Assembly (NCBI GenBank): GCA_964521085.1
Contig: CAZFPL010000063.1
Coordinates: 1-18,073 of the forward strand
DNA: 18,073 bases
Reading direction: 5' to 3'
Source: JAFGKK01 sp964521085
Lineage (GTDB): Bacteria > Chloroflexota > Anaerolineae > Anaerolineales > RBG-16-64-43
Below, one piece after another: positions 1-7,629 of this stretch (positions within the stretch are counted from its first letter, which is position 1; each line of letters opens with the position of its first letter). The position numbers and the translations under genes are program-made. The notes beneath the pieces were generated by a model, which was not told where the DNA came from, made no database searches, and worked only from the letters and a program-made list of their open reading frames with translations.

Positions 1-392
1 CCGCCGATGACCGACCGCAGGGTCGTGGTGGCCATGCCCTGGGCGGCCTGCTCGAAGGAACCCACCTGGATGACGCTGCTGACGGCATCCAGAATCTTGT
101 AAAACCAGAGAAAGTCGATGTTGATCGGGGCGTTGTCTTTGGTGATGCAGACCTGGTGCCCGATTTCGCGCACCTGCTCCCGCAAATCCACCTTGCGCGG
201 TTCATCGACGAACGGGATCAGCAGCACGAGGCCGGGCCCCTTGGCGCCGATGCAGCGGCCCAGGCGGAAGATGACCAGGCGCTCGTACTCGCGGACCACA
301 CGGAACACGTTGCCGATCAGGACGAGCAGCGCAACGACCGCTACCGCCCCGATGCACAATCCGGCAATAACGATGGACGATGTTGTTTCCAT
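1..392 (-). CDS. Slipin / SPFH (band 7, stomatin-like) membrane protein, partial
   Basis: Reading the minus strand from the ATG at 392 gives an open frame that runs off the left edge, so only the first 130 or so residues are visible. Residues about 7-30 are a strongly hydrophobic membrane anchor. They are followed by the typical slipin start of the band-7 domain: REYERLVIFRLGR, then GPGLVLLIPFVDEPRKVDLRE. These proteins form oligomeric membrane scaffolds and are commonly encoded next to nfeD. The start is well supported: GGAGG lies 6 nt upstream of the ATG. It follows the S9 peptidase stop by 26 bp on the same strand and is the last visible gene of the nfeD-peptidase-slipin operon. The family call is strong; its substrate or partner role is inferred from context. 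Confidence 0.88.
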   Translation of the reverse strand, partial: METTSSIVIAGLCIGAVAVVALLVLIGNVFRVVREYERLVIFRLGRCIGAKGPGLVLLIPFVDEPRKVDLREQVREIGHQVCITKDNAPINIDFLWFYKILDAVSSVIQVGSFEQAAQGMATTTLRSVIG

Positions 393-418
393 GGAAACCT
401 CCAGGTTTGGGAATACGG

Positions 419-2290
419 TCAGGCAAACAGTACGTACCGGCTGAGAAATTCTTCCACCTCAGTATAATACGAGACGATCGTTTCGGCGTTTCTCCATCCG
501 TGGCCTTCGCCGGGGAACAGGCGGTACAGATGCGGCACTCCGCTGCGCTGCAGCGCCTGGACAATCTCCTCGGCCTGGCTCGGCGGGACGACGGTGTCCT
601 CCTCTCCCTGAAAGACGGCCAGCGGATCGCGGATTCGATCCGCATGGAACACCGGCGACCAGGCGCGGAATTTTTCCAGGTCATCCGGGAGTTTCCCCAC
701 CATGGAATCCAAATAATACCTTTCGAATTTATCGGTTCCCGAGTCGAGGGTGAAAAGATTGGTCACACCATAGAGGCAGATTCCCGCGCGGAAAAATCCC
801 GGATGGCGCACCAGGGAATTCAGAACGGTGTACCCGCCCGCGCTGCCGCCTTTGATCACCAGCCGCGCCGGATCGGCCAATCCCCGTTCGACAAGCGCCT
901 TGGCGCCCGCCGCCACGTCCTCCACATCCAGCTCACCCCAGCGTCCACGAAGCGCATTCCGGTAGGAACGGCCGAAGCCGGTGCTTCCCCGGTAATTCAC
1001 CGCGAGGCAGGCGTATCCGCGGCTGGTGAAGAACAACGTATCAGAGGAATACGCCGCGGGAACTTGTGATGTGGGTCCTCCGTGGACCAGAATGACGGCC
1101 GGCGGCAGCCCCTTCGCGATGTAGCGCGGATTGTGAGCGGGGAAGAAAATTCCGTACACCTCCGCACCGTCTTCGGCGCGCCAGGAGAATGGCTCGGGGA
1201 TCGCATGTTCCTCCTCCCCCACCCGTTCGCCGCAGGAATGCGCCTGGATCGAAATCTTTTTCTCCTGCTGCACGACGATTCTCTTGGGAATAACGCATGA
1301 CGATGCGATGTAAGCCAGCGTATTTGCGGATGGGGAGACGGCGATCTGCGCCTGATCCGTATAGGGAGTGGATGGAAGCGGACCGGTCCGACCGGTTTCC
1401 ACATCCACCGCGTGGAGGATTCCAAATCCCTTCTCGCGCTTGATATAGATTATCTTCCGGCCGTCTCCTGACCAGCCGAACGTCCGCAAACCCTGCGTCC
1501 AAGCCGGTTCGGCCAGAGCCGCATCCGATACCAGGGTTCGCCTTTTCCCGCTTTCCAGTTCCATGATGACAAGGGCGTCCCACTCGTCCCGTTCCTCGAC
1601 GTACGCCAAATGGAGTCCATCGGGAGAAAACGCGGGCTGGAACACAGGGACATCCGCCGCGCCGGCCAATACCGTCACCTCGTTGAGTCGGGGAGGATCC
1701 GATGTGACCCGCGCACAGCGCAGCACCGTCCCGTCCCAGGGCATGTTGGGAAAGTTCCAATCCACCCAGGCAATCCGGTCGCCGCTCGGGTTCCACACCG
1801 GCTGCATATAGAAATCGGCGCCCCTGACCAACCGCTGCGGCCATTCGCGCCCTTCCGAATCCACCAGGGCGAGGGAATCCTCGTCTTCATAGGAGTGGAT
1901 ATACAGCACCCACTTACCGTCGGGTGAAAGGTTCGGAGCGGCGGAAACGCCGAATCCGGGAGTGATCGGCCGCGGCACACCGCCGGCATATTCCACCCTG
2001 TACAGCCTGCCGTCTTTTTCCGCAAAGACGGCAAAATTCTTCCCCGGGGCGAATGATCCTCCGCCGTAGGCCACACCGCCGCGAACGTTATGATCTTCCG
2101 TTAAACCTCGGGGAATATCAGCCCCCTCGCGAATTACCAAAACTCCTTTTCCCGACCGGCCTTCCACCCAAAGCAGGGCGCTGCCGTCGGGAGTCCACTG
2201 CACATCTTCCAAGCGAATGTTCCGGCTTAGGAATTGGGGGGTAACGGGGCTGACCCAGGTGCCGTATGCCGCCGACAGTTTTTCCGACAA
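419..2290 (-). CDS. S9 family prolyl oligopeptidase (acylaminoacyl-peptidase-like)
   Basis: This 623-residue protein has the usual S9 plan. Residues about 1-340 are a beta-propeller with repeated SPDGK/SPDG-type blades, and residues about 370-623 are an alpha/beta hydrolase. The full catalytic triad is visible: Ser483 in GGSAGG, Asp565 in GEEDTVVPP and His597 in GEGHGW. The oxyanion-region motif HGGPTSQ is near 403. There is no evident signal peptide, so a cytoplasmic peptidase acting on short peptides or acylated N-termini is expected. The start is TTG at 2290, with AAGGA about 10 nt upstream inside the end of nfeD; the gap to the nfeD stop is one base, so translational coupling is likely. 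It sits between NfeD and slipin, which are normally adjacent. Confidence 0.93.
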   Translation of the reverse strand: MSEKLSAAYGTWVSPVTPQFLSRNIRLEDVQWTPDGSALLWVEGRSGKGVLVIREGADIPRGLTEDHNVRGGVAYGGGSFAPGKNFAVFAEKDGRLYRVEYAGGVPRPITPGFGVSAAPNLSPDGKWVLYIHSYEDEDSLALVDSEGREWPQRLVRGADFYMQPVWNPSGDRIAWVDWNFPNMPWDGTVLRCARVTSDPPRLNEVTVLAGAADVPVFQPAFSPDGLHLAYVEERDEWDALVIMELESGKRRTLVSDAALAEPAWTQGLRTFGWSGDGRKIIYIKREKGFGILHAVDVETGRTGPLPSTPYTDQAQIAVSPSANTLAYIASSCVIPKRIVVQQEKKISIQAHSCGERVGEEEHAIPEPFSWRAEDGAEVYGIFFPAHNPRYIAKGLPPAVILVHGGPTSQVPAAYSSDTLFFTSRGYACLAVNYRGSTGFGRSYRNALRGRWGELDVEDVAAGAKALVERGLADPARLVIKGGSAGGYTVLNSLVRHPGFFRAGICLYGVTNLFTLDSGTDKFERYYLDSMVGKLPDDLEKFRAWSPVFHADRIRDPLAVFQGEEDTVVPPSQAEEIVQALQRSGVPHLYRLFPGEGHGWRNAETIVSYYTEVEEFLSRYVLFA

Positions 2291-2291
2291 G

Positions 2292-2882
2292 TCAGGATTC
2301 CTTCACTACCGTCAGAATCAACCCCTCGCGGGAAACGACGCGCACGCGCGAGCCGGCCGGGATACGGGTATCGGAACGGGCCGACCACAGTTCGCTGGCC
2401 ACCTGCACCGAACCTTCCTGGAAGATCTCCGTCTGGGCTTCCCCGATTTGCCCGACAACCGCCGATGGATCCATATGGATAGGTTTTTTACGGGCTTGAA
2501 GCACTTTCCAAACCACCAGCCAGAAGAAACCGGCGGTTCCCAGGCTGGAGACAACTGCGAGAGGCCAGGATACAACCACCCACTCGCCGTTTTGTCCCCG
2601 GAAGAGGAATATCGAGCCGATCGAAAACAGCACTACGGATATCAGTAAGAACACGCCTTTCAGGGGCCGGGCTATCTCAAGCAAGAACACGATGAAAGCG
2701 GCTGCAAGGATGCCGAGCGCCCATACATTAATGTTCAGGTAAACCGCAAACACGGCGGTGATCACCACACTAATACAAGCGCTCAGTTCCAGCAGTCCCG
2801 TTCCAGGCGAGGAAATCGCCAGGACACAAGTCCAGACCGAGACGATGAGGAAAAAATAGGCGATATCCTGAATTTGCAGCAT
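2292..2882 (-). CDS. NfeD family membrane protein, short form with C-terminal OB-fold
   Basis: This 196-residue protein has four or so hydrophobic segments over residues 1-125 and a soluble C-terminal OB-fold. The OB-fold shows the family pattern VGQIGEAQTEIFQEGSVQV..ELWSARSD..IPAGSRVRVVSREGLILTV. It is the short NfeD form: the ClpP-like serine protease domain of the long form is absent. NfeD proteins work with SPFH proteins in membrane organisation or quality control. The ATG at 2882 has an excellent ribosome site (AAGGAGG, 5-6 nt upstream). It is the first gene of a minus-strand operon with the S9 peptidase and slipin. The roughly 240 bp upstream separates it from a divergent gene and is AT-rich, but I found no convincing promoter there. 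Confidence 0.88.
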   Translation of the reverse strand: MLQIQDIAYFFLIVSVWTCVLAISSPGTGLLELSACISVVITAVFAVYLNINVWALGILAAAFIVFLLEIARPLKGVFLLISVVLFSIGSIFLFRGQNGEWVVVSWPLAVVSSLGTAGFFWLVVWKVLQARKKPIHMDPSAVVGQIGEAQTEIFQEGSVQVASELWSARSDTRIPAGSRVRVVSREGLILTVVKES

Positions 2883-3125
2883 AGTTCCTCCTTCTTTGTG
2901 AACCTATCTACGGAATAATAATACTCCAAATTAATATACGCGTACGGGGCGGAAACGGTATGGAAACCAATAATAATTGGGGAAAACACCCTGTACAAAC
3001 GGATGGATGTGCCTGGAGAAGGTGGATCAAATAGAATTCATACCGGCGGGTTCGCAATCCAGAAACGATTATTTTGACAGGAAATCAAGCGGCATTTCCT
3101 GTATACTCTTCCCAAAGGAATCCCC

Positions 3126-3599
3126 ATGTCCATCTGTTTCCATCCGGATCTTTTTAACGCCGCTCAATTCATCTCCCTGAAAAAGGGGGATATTTTTCGC
3201 CGGATTCGGGCGTCGATCCTCCCTGGAAATCATTTTTCCGGCGCCCTCGACGGGTACGACATCATCAGCTTCCGGGTGGAAGAGGACCCGTACCTGCCGG
3301 TGGGGAGTTTCGTCGATTATCTCTTCGAGCATCTTCCTATGGAGAATTCGCAGAATCCGGATCTTCCAAAGATCATCTTGCTGCTTGGGAATTTAACGGA
3401 ACGGTATGGAAACTTAGCCAGCGAGACGGATAATATTTACCTCGGGTATCTTACCGCCGAGGAAGTGAAAACGCTTCGCGGACAGCTTGAAGGGTGTAAA
3501 TACGACACTCTGCAGACAAAGTATGAAAAAGCCGCTTTGGAGAAAATTTTATCGGTGGCGGAAGATCACCGGACCGGATTGATCCTCTCGCAGAATTAG
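3126..3599 (+). CDS. Hypothetical protein, 157 aa
   Basis: I do not recognise the family. The protein is soluble and mixed in charge, with no signal peptide, membrane segment or obvious catalytic motif. The C-terminal third (from about residue 105) is predicted helical and charged: LTAEEVKTLRGQLEGCKYDTLQ and then KYEKAALEKILSVAEDH. The start is credible, with AAAGGAA at 3114-3120 placed 5 nt before the ATG. A TTGACA at 3074 and a TATACT at 3102 lie upstream, but 22 bp apart, too far for a normal sigma70 promoter. The gene stands alone, divergent from nfeD and convergent with the phosphatase gene. The overall layout faintly resembles small DUF1877-type proteins, but I would not assign that. 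Confidence 0.7.
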   Translation: MSICFHPDLFNAAQFISLKKGDIFRRIRASILPGNHFSGALDGYDIISFRVEEDPYLPVGSFVDYLFEHLPMENSQNPDLPKIILLLGNLTERYGNLASETDNIYLGYLTAEEVKTLRGQLEGCKYDTLQTKYEKAALEKILSVAEDHRTGLILSQN

Positions 3600-3676
3600 C
3601 CATTTCCCCTACATCCTTCTTATGAGGCTTTTTTGCAGATTATGTTTCTGGCCACTGTATTCAAGTCTTACCGCTA

Positions 3677-3722
3677 AACCGCGAAGCACGCGAAGTTCTC
3701 TTAATTTTCTTCGCGTCCTTTG
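3677..3722. repeat. Palindromic CGCGAAG / CTTCGCG intergenic repeat
   Basis: The segment reads as two CGCGAAG-type units followed by an inverted CTTCGCG unit. An 8-bp perfect stem forms between ACGCGAAG (3688-3695) and CTTCGCGT (3709-3716) around a 13-nt AT-rich loop. It lies between two convergent genes. Similar AACCGCGAAG...CTTCGCGTCCTTTG elements recur in intergenic regions of many bacterial genomes, so this is probably one copy of a dispersed REP-like repeat. It could also help terminate transcription from either side. No second copy is in this window. Confidence 0.5.
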
Positions 3723-3788
3723 CCCCCCGGCCCGACCCTCGAGGACGAGCTTCGCGGGAAGGTCTTAATTCCAACTGGATTTTGGAAA

Positions 3789-4205
3789 TTAGCCGAGTTC
3801 CCGGATGAATTCTTCGATATGCGCACGGATCATATCCGCGGTTGGCTGATATCCGACCGGCGAACCGCCGAACGGATCCGGAATCTCCCACGTCACCAAT
3901 GCTTGATAATCCGGGAGGGCAGTCCGAAAAAACACTGCGACTTCGCGATCGAGCGCGATCGCCATTTCAAATTTCGTGATATCGATGGAATTGACATGCC
4001 GCGCCCGGTGATGAGAGATGTCGATCTCCCGCCGCTTCATTTCCTCGATGGCGGACGCCGAGGCCGGCGCTCCATCCGTCGCCCCTACGCCGGCACTTTC
4101 CGCCAGGATCGATTTATCGCGGATCAGCGCATTGAAAAAACCCTCCGCCATCGGGCTCCGGCAGCGGTTTCCATAACAAACGAAGAGGATCTTACGCGGA
4201 CTCAT
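3789..4205 (-). CDS. Low-molecular-weight protein-tyrosine phosphatase / ArsC-type arsenate reductase family
   Basis: Starting at the ATG at 4205, this is a 138-residue protein of the normal LMW-PTP length. The P-loop signature C-X5-R-S is intact: Cys10 in VCYGNRCRSPMAE, with Arg16 and Ser17. The general acid is Asp110 in IPDPFGG. An upstream in-frame ATG at 4232 exists, but the 4205 ATG begins directly before the first strand (MSPRKILFVC) and has GGAGG 3 nt upstream, so it is preferred. The gene overlaps the 3' end of ProRS by 14 nt and should be translationally coupled to it. Phosphotyrosine phosphatase and thioredoxin-linked arsenate reductase share this fold. No ars genes are adjacent, so the phosphatase reading is slightly favoured. 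Confidence 0.88.
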   Translation of the reverse strand: MSPRKILFVCYGNRCRSPMAEGFFNALIRDKSILAESAGVGATDGAPASASAIEEMKRREIDISHHRARHVNSIDITKFEMAIALDREVAVFFRTALPDYQALVTWEIPDPFGGSPVGYQPTADMIRAHIEEFIRELG

Positions 4206-5931
4206 GAACCTCCGAATTTCCGGCGAGTACATCAATCTCGCGCTTAATTTCGCCGATCAATCCCTCCCAGGGGATGATCCGTTTTTCCGGCGCGGTGCGG
4301 CGCTTGAATTCCACCCCACCCTCCCGGAGGGCGCGTTCGCTGACCGTCAACCGCAGAGGGAAGCCCATCAGGTCGGCGTCCATGAACTTCACCCCCGCGC
4401 GCTCGTTCCGGTCGTCGTAGAAAACCTCCAGCCCTGCATCTTGCAGGGTGCGGTATGCGCGTTCGGATTCCGCCTCACAGCCCAGACCCACCAGGGCGAC
4501 CTGAAACGGCGCCACCGCGAGAGGCCAGGTCAATCCGAATTCATCGTGATGTTCCTCGGCGATGCAGGCCATCAGGCGCCCGACGCCGATGCCATATGAT
4601 CCCATCCAAACCGGCTGCCGTTTCCCTTCCCGGTCCAGGAAGAAGCACTCCATCGGTTCGCTGTAGCGGGTGCCGAGTTGAAAGATATTCCCCACCTCGA
4701 CCCCGCGCCGGGCCCGCAGGGAGGCTCCGCATTCGGGGCAGGCATCACCGTCGTCCGCCGCGGCGATATCGGCCACGAGGTCAGGCTGATAATCGCGCCC
4801 GCAGTTGACGTTGCGCAGGTGGAATCCATCCTGGTTGGCTCCGGCGGTGAGGTTGGGGCTGGCGGCGATCGCATCGTCAACCACAATCTGCGCGCCGCTC
4901 ACGCCGATCGGGGAAGCAAAGCCGGGGACCGCCCCCGTCGCGCGGATCTCCTCCGCGCGGGCCGGACGCAGATCGACCGCGTGGACCGCATTGACCAGCT
5001 TGGTTTCGTTCACTTCCATATCCCCGCGCACGACGGCAAATACCAGCCGATCACGGATTTCCTTTTCGTCCGCAACCGCGGCGATGAAGAACACCGCCTT
5101 GGCCGTGCGGGCGGCCGGAATTTTCAAAAAGGCAGTCAGGTCTTCGATGGACGCGATTCCCGGAGTGGCCACTTTTTCAATCGGCAGCGGTTTCTCCTCC
5201 GCCGCGGCCTTCTTCCGGAAGCGGGCCGCCTGGCGATTGGCGCGGTAATCGCAAGCCGCGCACACGAGAATCGTATCCTCGCCGATCTCGGAGAGGTACA
5301 TGAATTCGTGCGCCGTCTTCCCGCCCATCATCCCGCTGTCGGCTCCGACCGCGATGACCGGAAGCCCGCAGCGCCGAAAGATGCGATGGTAGGCTTCCAA
5401 GTGAACCTGGTACTGCCCCTCCATTCCCTCCGCCGACGAATCCAGGCTGTATGAATCCAGCATCGTGAATTCGCGGACGCGGATGAGGCCCGCGCGCGGC
5501 CTGGGATCGTCGCGCCATTTGGTTTGGATGTGAAAGATCAGGCGCGGAAGGTCGCGGTAGGAATGAACCTCCGTAGTCGACAGCAAGGAGAGGGCTTCTT
5601 CATGCGTCATCGCCAAAGCCAGATCGCGCCCCGTCCTGTCTTTAAGCCTTCCCATCTCCGCGCCGATCTGCTGCCAGCGTCCGGTCCGCTTCCAAATCTC
5701 CGCCGGCTGCACCACCGGCATCAGCAGCTCCTCCCCGCCGACGGCTTCCATCTCCCGGCGCAGAATTTTTTCGATCTTGGCCTTCACACGGTATCCAAGC
5801 GGGAGAAAGCTGAAAATCCCGGCCGCCAGCGGACGGATGCAGCCCGCGCGCAGTAGCAGCCGGTAGCCTGCGGTATCTGCATCGGACGGATCTTCGTGAA
5901 GCGTGGCGCCAAAATGACGGGAAAAGCGCAT
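4192..5931 (-). CDS. proS: Prolyl-tRNA synthetase, bacterial type with editing domain
   Basis: The product charges tRNA-Pro with proline. From the ATG at 5931 it has 579 residues, the usual bacterial length, and begins MRFSRHFGATL...LLLRAGCIRPLAAGIFSFLPLG, the standard N-terminus. Class II motif 2 is seen in KWRDDPRPRAGLIRVREF (about 138-155) and motif 3 in PVWMGSYGIGVGRLMA. The editing (INS) domain lies between them and is complete. The C-terminal anticodon-binding domain includes YDDRNERAGVKFMDADLMGFP. A second ATG at 5946 would add five residues. I chose 5931 because it fits the family and has AAGG 8 nt upstream, while a TAGAAT (5957-5952) looks like a -10 box that would start transcription near 5945. 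It shares an operon with the overlapping phosphatase gene. Confidence 0.96.
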   Translation of the reverse strand: MRFSRHFGATLHEDPSDADTAGYRLLLRAGCIRPLAAGIFSFLPLGYRVKAKIEKILRREMEAVGGEELLMPVVQPAEIWKRTGRWQQIGAEMGRLKDRTGRDLALAMTHEEALSLLSTTEVHSYRDLPRLIFHIQTKWRDDPRPRAGLIRVREFTMLDSYSLDSSAEGMEGQYQVHLEAYHRIFRRCGLPVIAVGADSGMMGGKTAHEFMYLSEIGEDTILVCAACDYRANRQAARFRKKAAAEEKPLPIEKVATPGIASIEDLTAFLKIPAARTAKAVFFIAAVADEKEIRDRLVFAVVRGDMEVNETKLVNAVHAVDLRPARAEEIRATGAVPGFASPIGVSGAQIVVDDAIAASPNLTAGANQDGFHLRNVNCGRDYQPDLVADIAAADDGDACPECGASLRARRGVEVGNIFQLGTRYSEPMECFFLDREGKRQPVWMGSYGIGVGRLMACIAEEHHDEFGLTWPLAVAPFQVALVGLGCEAESERAYRTLQDAGLEVFYDDRNERAGVKFMDADLMGFPLRLTVSERALREGGVEFKRRTAPEKRIIPWEGLIGEIKREIDVLAGNSEVHESA

Positions 5932-6079
5932 ACTGACCGCCTTCATGCAAAATTCTATTTCATATGATCGCCGGCCCGATCAAAAAACCGGGGACGCGGA
6001 TTGCGCGGAGAATAATTTCAGATTCTTTGTCCGCGAAATCCGGCATCATCCGGGAAATCCACGTACAGATTTATTGGAA

Positions 6080-6841
6080 TTATTTCTCTCCCGGAGTCCG
6101 GAAAGAACAGATGATGGTCGATCCAAGCCACGGGATTCGGCTGCGCGAGAAGACGCGTTCCCAGAGATGGGCTAGAGCGTTGTTTACGCCGGCGAGGACT
6201 TTCGAAGCCGGCCAGGGAAACGGATAAAAATGGCAGAACCGTTGATCAAAATCCGTAAACCCCATTCGGCCGGCCAGGGATTTAAAAATATCCAAATCAT
6301 GCTCCCGGTAGAAACCGGTTGACACGCGTTTCATCCATCCCCGGCCCGTGTAGGCATTCCAAAGCCGTCTTTCCAGACAGCGTTTGTTGCGAAGCGTCAC
6401 CACTACCCTGCCTCCCGGTTCCACGATCCGGAGTATTTCCGCAAGCGGGCCTTCATCCGCCGCAAGGTATTCCAACAGGCCAACGGCGATCAAAGCGCGG
6501 AAGGAATGCCGCCGAAAGGGAGCCCGGCCGGCATCCGCGCGGACCACGTTGGATTTTCCTCCGCCGGCTTGCCAGGCCAACCGGACCATCTCCGAGGAAA
6601 AATCCGCCCCGATGACCGAATATCCCATCTGCTGCAGATCCACGAAGAACTCCCCCGCACCGCAACCGAGATCCAGCACCTTGCCCTCTCCTTTGCCCAG
6701 CATCTCCAGAACATACCGCTTGCGATACTGCTTGTCGTAATAGGCAAAGGGATTGCGGCTGGAACGGCGATAGATGTCGCGCCAGGTTGAGGATTCCCGG
6801 TCGAACCGCTCTTCGATCTTTTTCTGTTTCGATTCGTTCAT
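6080..6841 (-). CDS. Class I SAM-dependent methyltransferase
   Basis: This 253-residue protein has a Rossmann methyltransferase core. Motif I is VLDLGCGAGEF (about 55-65), the acidic end of strand 2 is GADFSSEM (Asp80), RADAGRAPF covers motif II, VGLLEYL follows, and EPGGRVVVTL is the post-core strand. The C-terminal 90 residues are variable and probably bind the acceptor, which cannot be named. A glycan, lipid or quinone-type substrate is possible; the neighbouring polysaccharide deacetylase favours glycan or surface chemistry. The start is supported by the duplicated remnant at 8301, which begins with the same MN..K.K.IE.RFDRE pattern exactly 15 nt after a deacetylase stop. The same spacing is seen here. 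It is the last gene before ProRS on this strand. Confidence 0.9.
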   Translation of the reverse strand: MNESKQKKIEERFDRESSTWRDIYRRSSRNPFAYYDKQYRKRYVLEMLGKGEGKVLDLGCGAGEFFVDLQQMGYSVIGADFSSEMVRLAWQAGGGKSNVVRADAGRAPFRRHSFRALIAVGLLEYLAADEGPLAEILRIVEPGGRVVVTLRNKRCLERRLWNAYTGRGWMKRVSTGFYREHDLDIFKSLAGRMGFTDFDQRFCHFYPFPWPASKVLAGVNNALAHLWERVFSRSRIPWLGSTIICSFRTPGEK

Positions 6842-7155
6842 AATCGACGCCGACCTTTAAACGATCGAGACGAATCCGCCGGCTTCCTGGGGAGCCATTC
6901 GGCGGTGCAGGATGAGTGGCGGATCCTGTTTCCCGTTCGAGAGATAATTGCTTTCTTTATCGACCGTGAGAACGCAAGCGTTTCCCGACTCACGGTAAAC
7001 GGTGATCGGATGATTATTAAAAGGAGGGAACGAAAGCGCCAAGCCTGCCGGTGGGATCCCGCGAGCCCGAAGGAATTCATGGCATTTCACGGTTTCTTCC
7101 TTTTGCGCCGCGGCGGTGGTACGGATTGGATTGCCGACACAGATGGCTACAATTC
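6794..7155. repeat. Direct repeat, copy A (deacetylase 3' end + methyltransferase 5' end)
   Basis: This roughly 362-bp segment carries the end of a deacetylase gene, a 15-nt spacer and the first 16 codons of the methyltransferase. It matches copy B at 8254-8622 in the same orientation. The copies are clearly diverged, about 62 percent identical at protein level in the deacetylase part. Together they bracket the dCMP deaminase and kinase genes. The edges are approximate, set by where the match fades. Confidence 0.8.
6857..7155 (-). pseudogene. 3' remnant of a second polysaccharide deacetylase
   Basis: Minus-strand reading of this stretch gives about 95 codons matching the C-terminal third of the intact deacetylase at 8317-9249. 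Both end RPLILHRRMAP..AGGFV.IV (here PPLILHRRMAP). From AAAQKEE to the end I count about 53 of 85 identical residues with no gap. The frame stays open. Toward the upstream end there is a 6-nt deletion and then a 1-nt shift relative to the intact copy. The DNA-level match fades at about 7155, inside the last codons of the dCMP deaminase gene. The NodB catalytic half is missing, so it cannot be a working deacetylase. It lies 15 nt before the methyltransferase start, as a real upstream operon gene would. Confidence 0.85.
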
Positions 7156-7611
7156 CTCCCGCCAAGTAAGCGGATCGACCTCTAGGACATCCGCGTCCCG
7201 GTCTTTCTGCAGGAGCACGCGGGTGATCCCGGCATTGAGGATGAAACGCTTGCAGAGAATGCAGACCTGGTTGTGCCCGAATACATAAATGGTGCTGCCT
7301 ACACAGTTGTCCTCCCCGGCCTGGATAATGGCGTTCTGCTCCGCGTGGATGCTTCGGCATGTCTCGTAGCGGGTGCCGGACTCAATATTATGCTCCACCC
7401 GGTAGCAGTATCCGCGGGCCAGGCAGGATTCAACTCCCACAGGCGAGTTGTTATACCCGGTGCCCTTCACTTTGCGCCGGGGATTGACGATGACCGCGCC
7501 CACCTGCGCGCGGATACAGTCGCTTCGCGCCGCGGCCTGGGCCGCGAATCTCAGGAAGTACTCGTCCCAGCCGGGACGCGTGCGTTTGGTTTCGATCTTA
7601 TCCTGTTTCAT
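7147..7611 (-). CDS. dCMP deaminase family protein (zinc-dependent cytidylate deaminase)
   Basis: This 154-residue protein belongs to the deoxycytidylate deaminase (ComEB-like) group, which converts dCMP to dUMP for thymidylate synthesis. The zinc site is intact: His89-Ala-Glu91 in SIHAEQNAI, plus Cys117 and Cys120 in VCILCKRF. The stretch before it (Cys63, Cys69, His74, Cys85) resembles the extra Cys/His-rich loop common in this family. The ATG at 7611 follows the kinase stop by 18 bp, with GGAGG about 12 nt upstream, so the two are one transcript. Oddly, its last codons GAA-TTG-TAG coincide with the edge of the duplicated deacetylase segment (see the repeat at 6794-7155). The native 3' end may therefore have been replaced. 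Confidence 0.9.
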   Translation of the reverse strand: MKQDKIETKRTRPGWDEYFLRFAAQAAARSDCIRAQVGAVIVNPRRKVKGTGYNNSPVGVESCLARGYCYRVEHNIESGTRYETCRSIHAEQNAIIQAGEDNCVGSTIYVFGHNQVCILCKRFILNAGITRVLLQKDRDADVLEVDPLTWREEL

Positions 7612-7629
7612 CGGTCCGTATTTCCTCCA

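Noticed and set aside
380..1069. 229-codon plus-strand open frame
   Set aside because: It is antisense to the catalytic domain of the S9 peptidase, whose triad and blades are clear on the other strand. The plus-strand product has no recognisable domain.
3074..3107. TTGACA and TATACT upstream of the hypothetical gene as a sigma70 promoter
   Set aside because: The spacing is 22 bp, well outside the usual 16-18 bp.
5965..5982. TGATCG-ccggcc-CGATCA palindrome upstream of ProRS as a terminator
   Set aside because: The stem is only 6 bp and the T-run on the minus strand comes before the stem, not after it.
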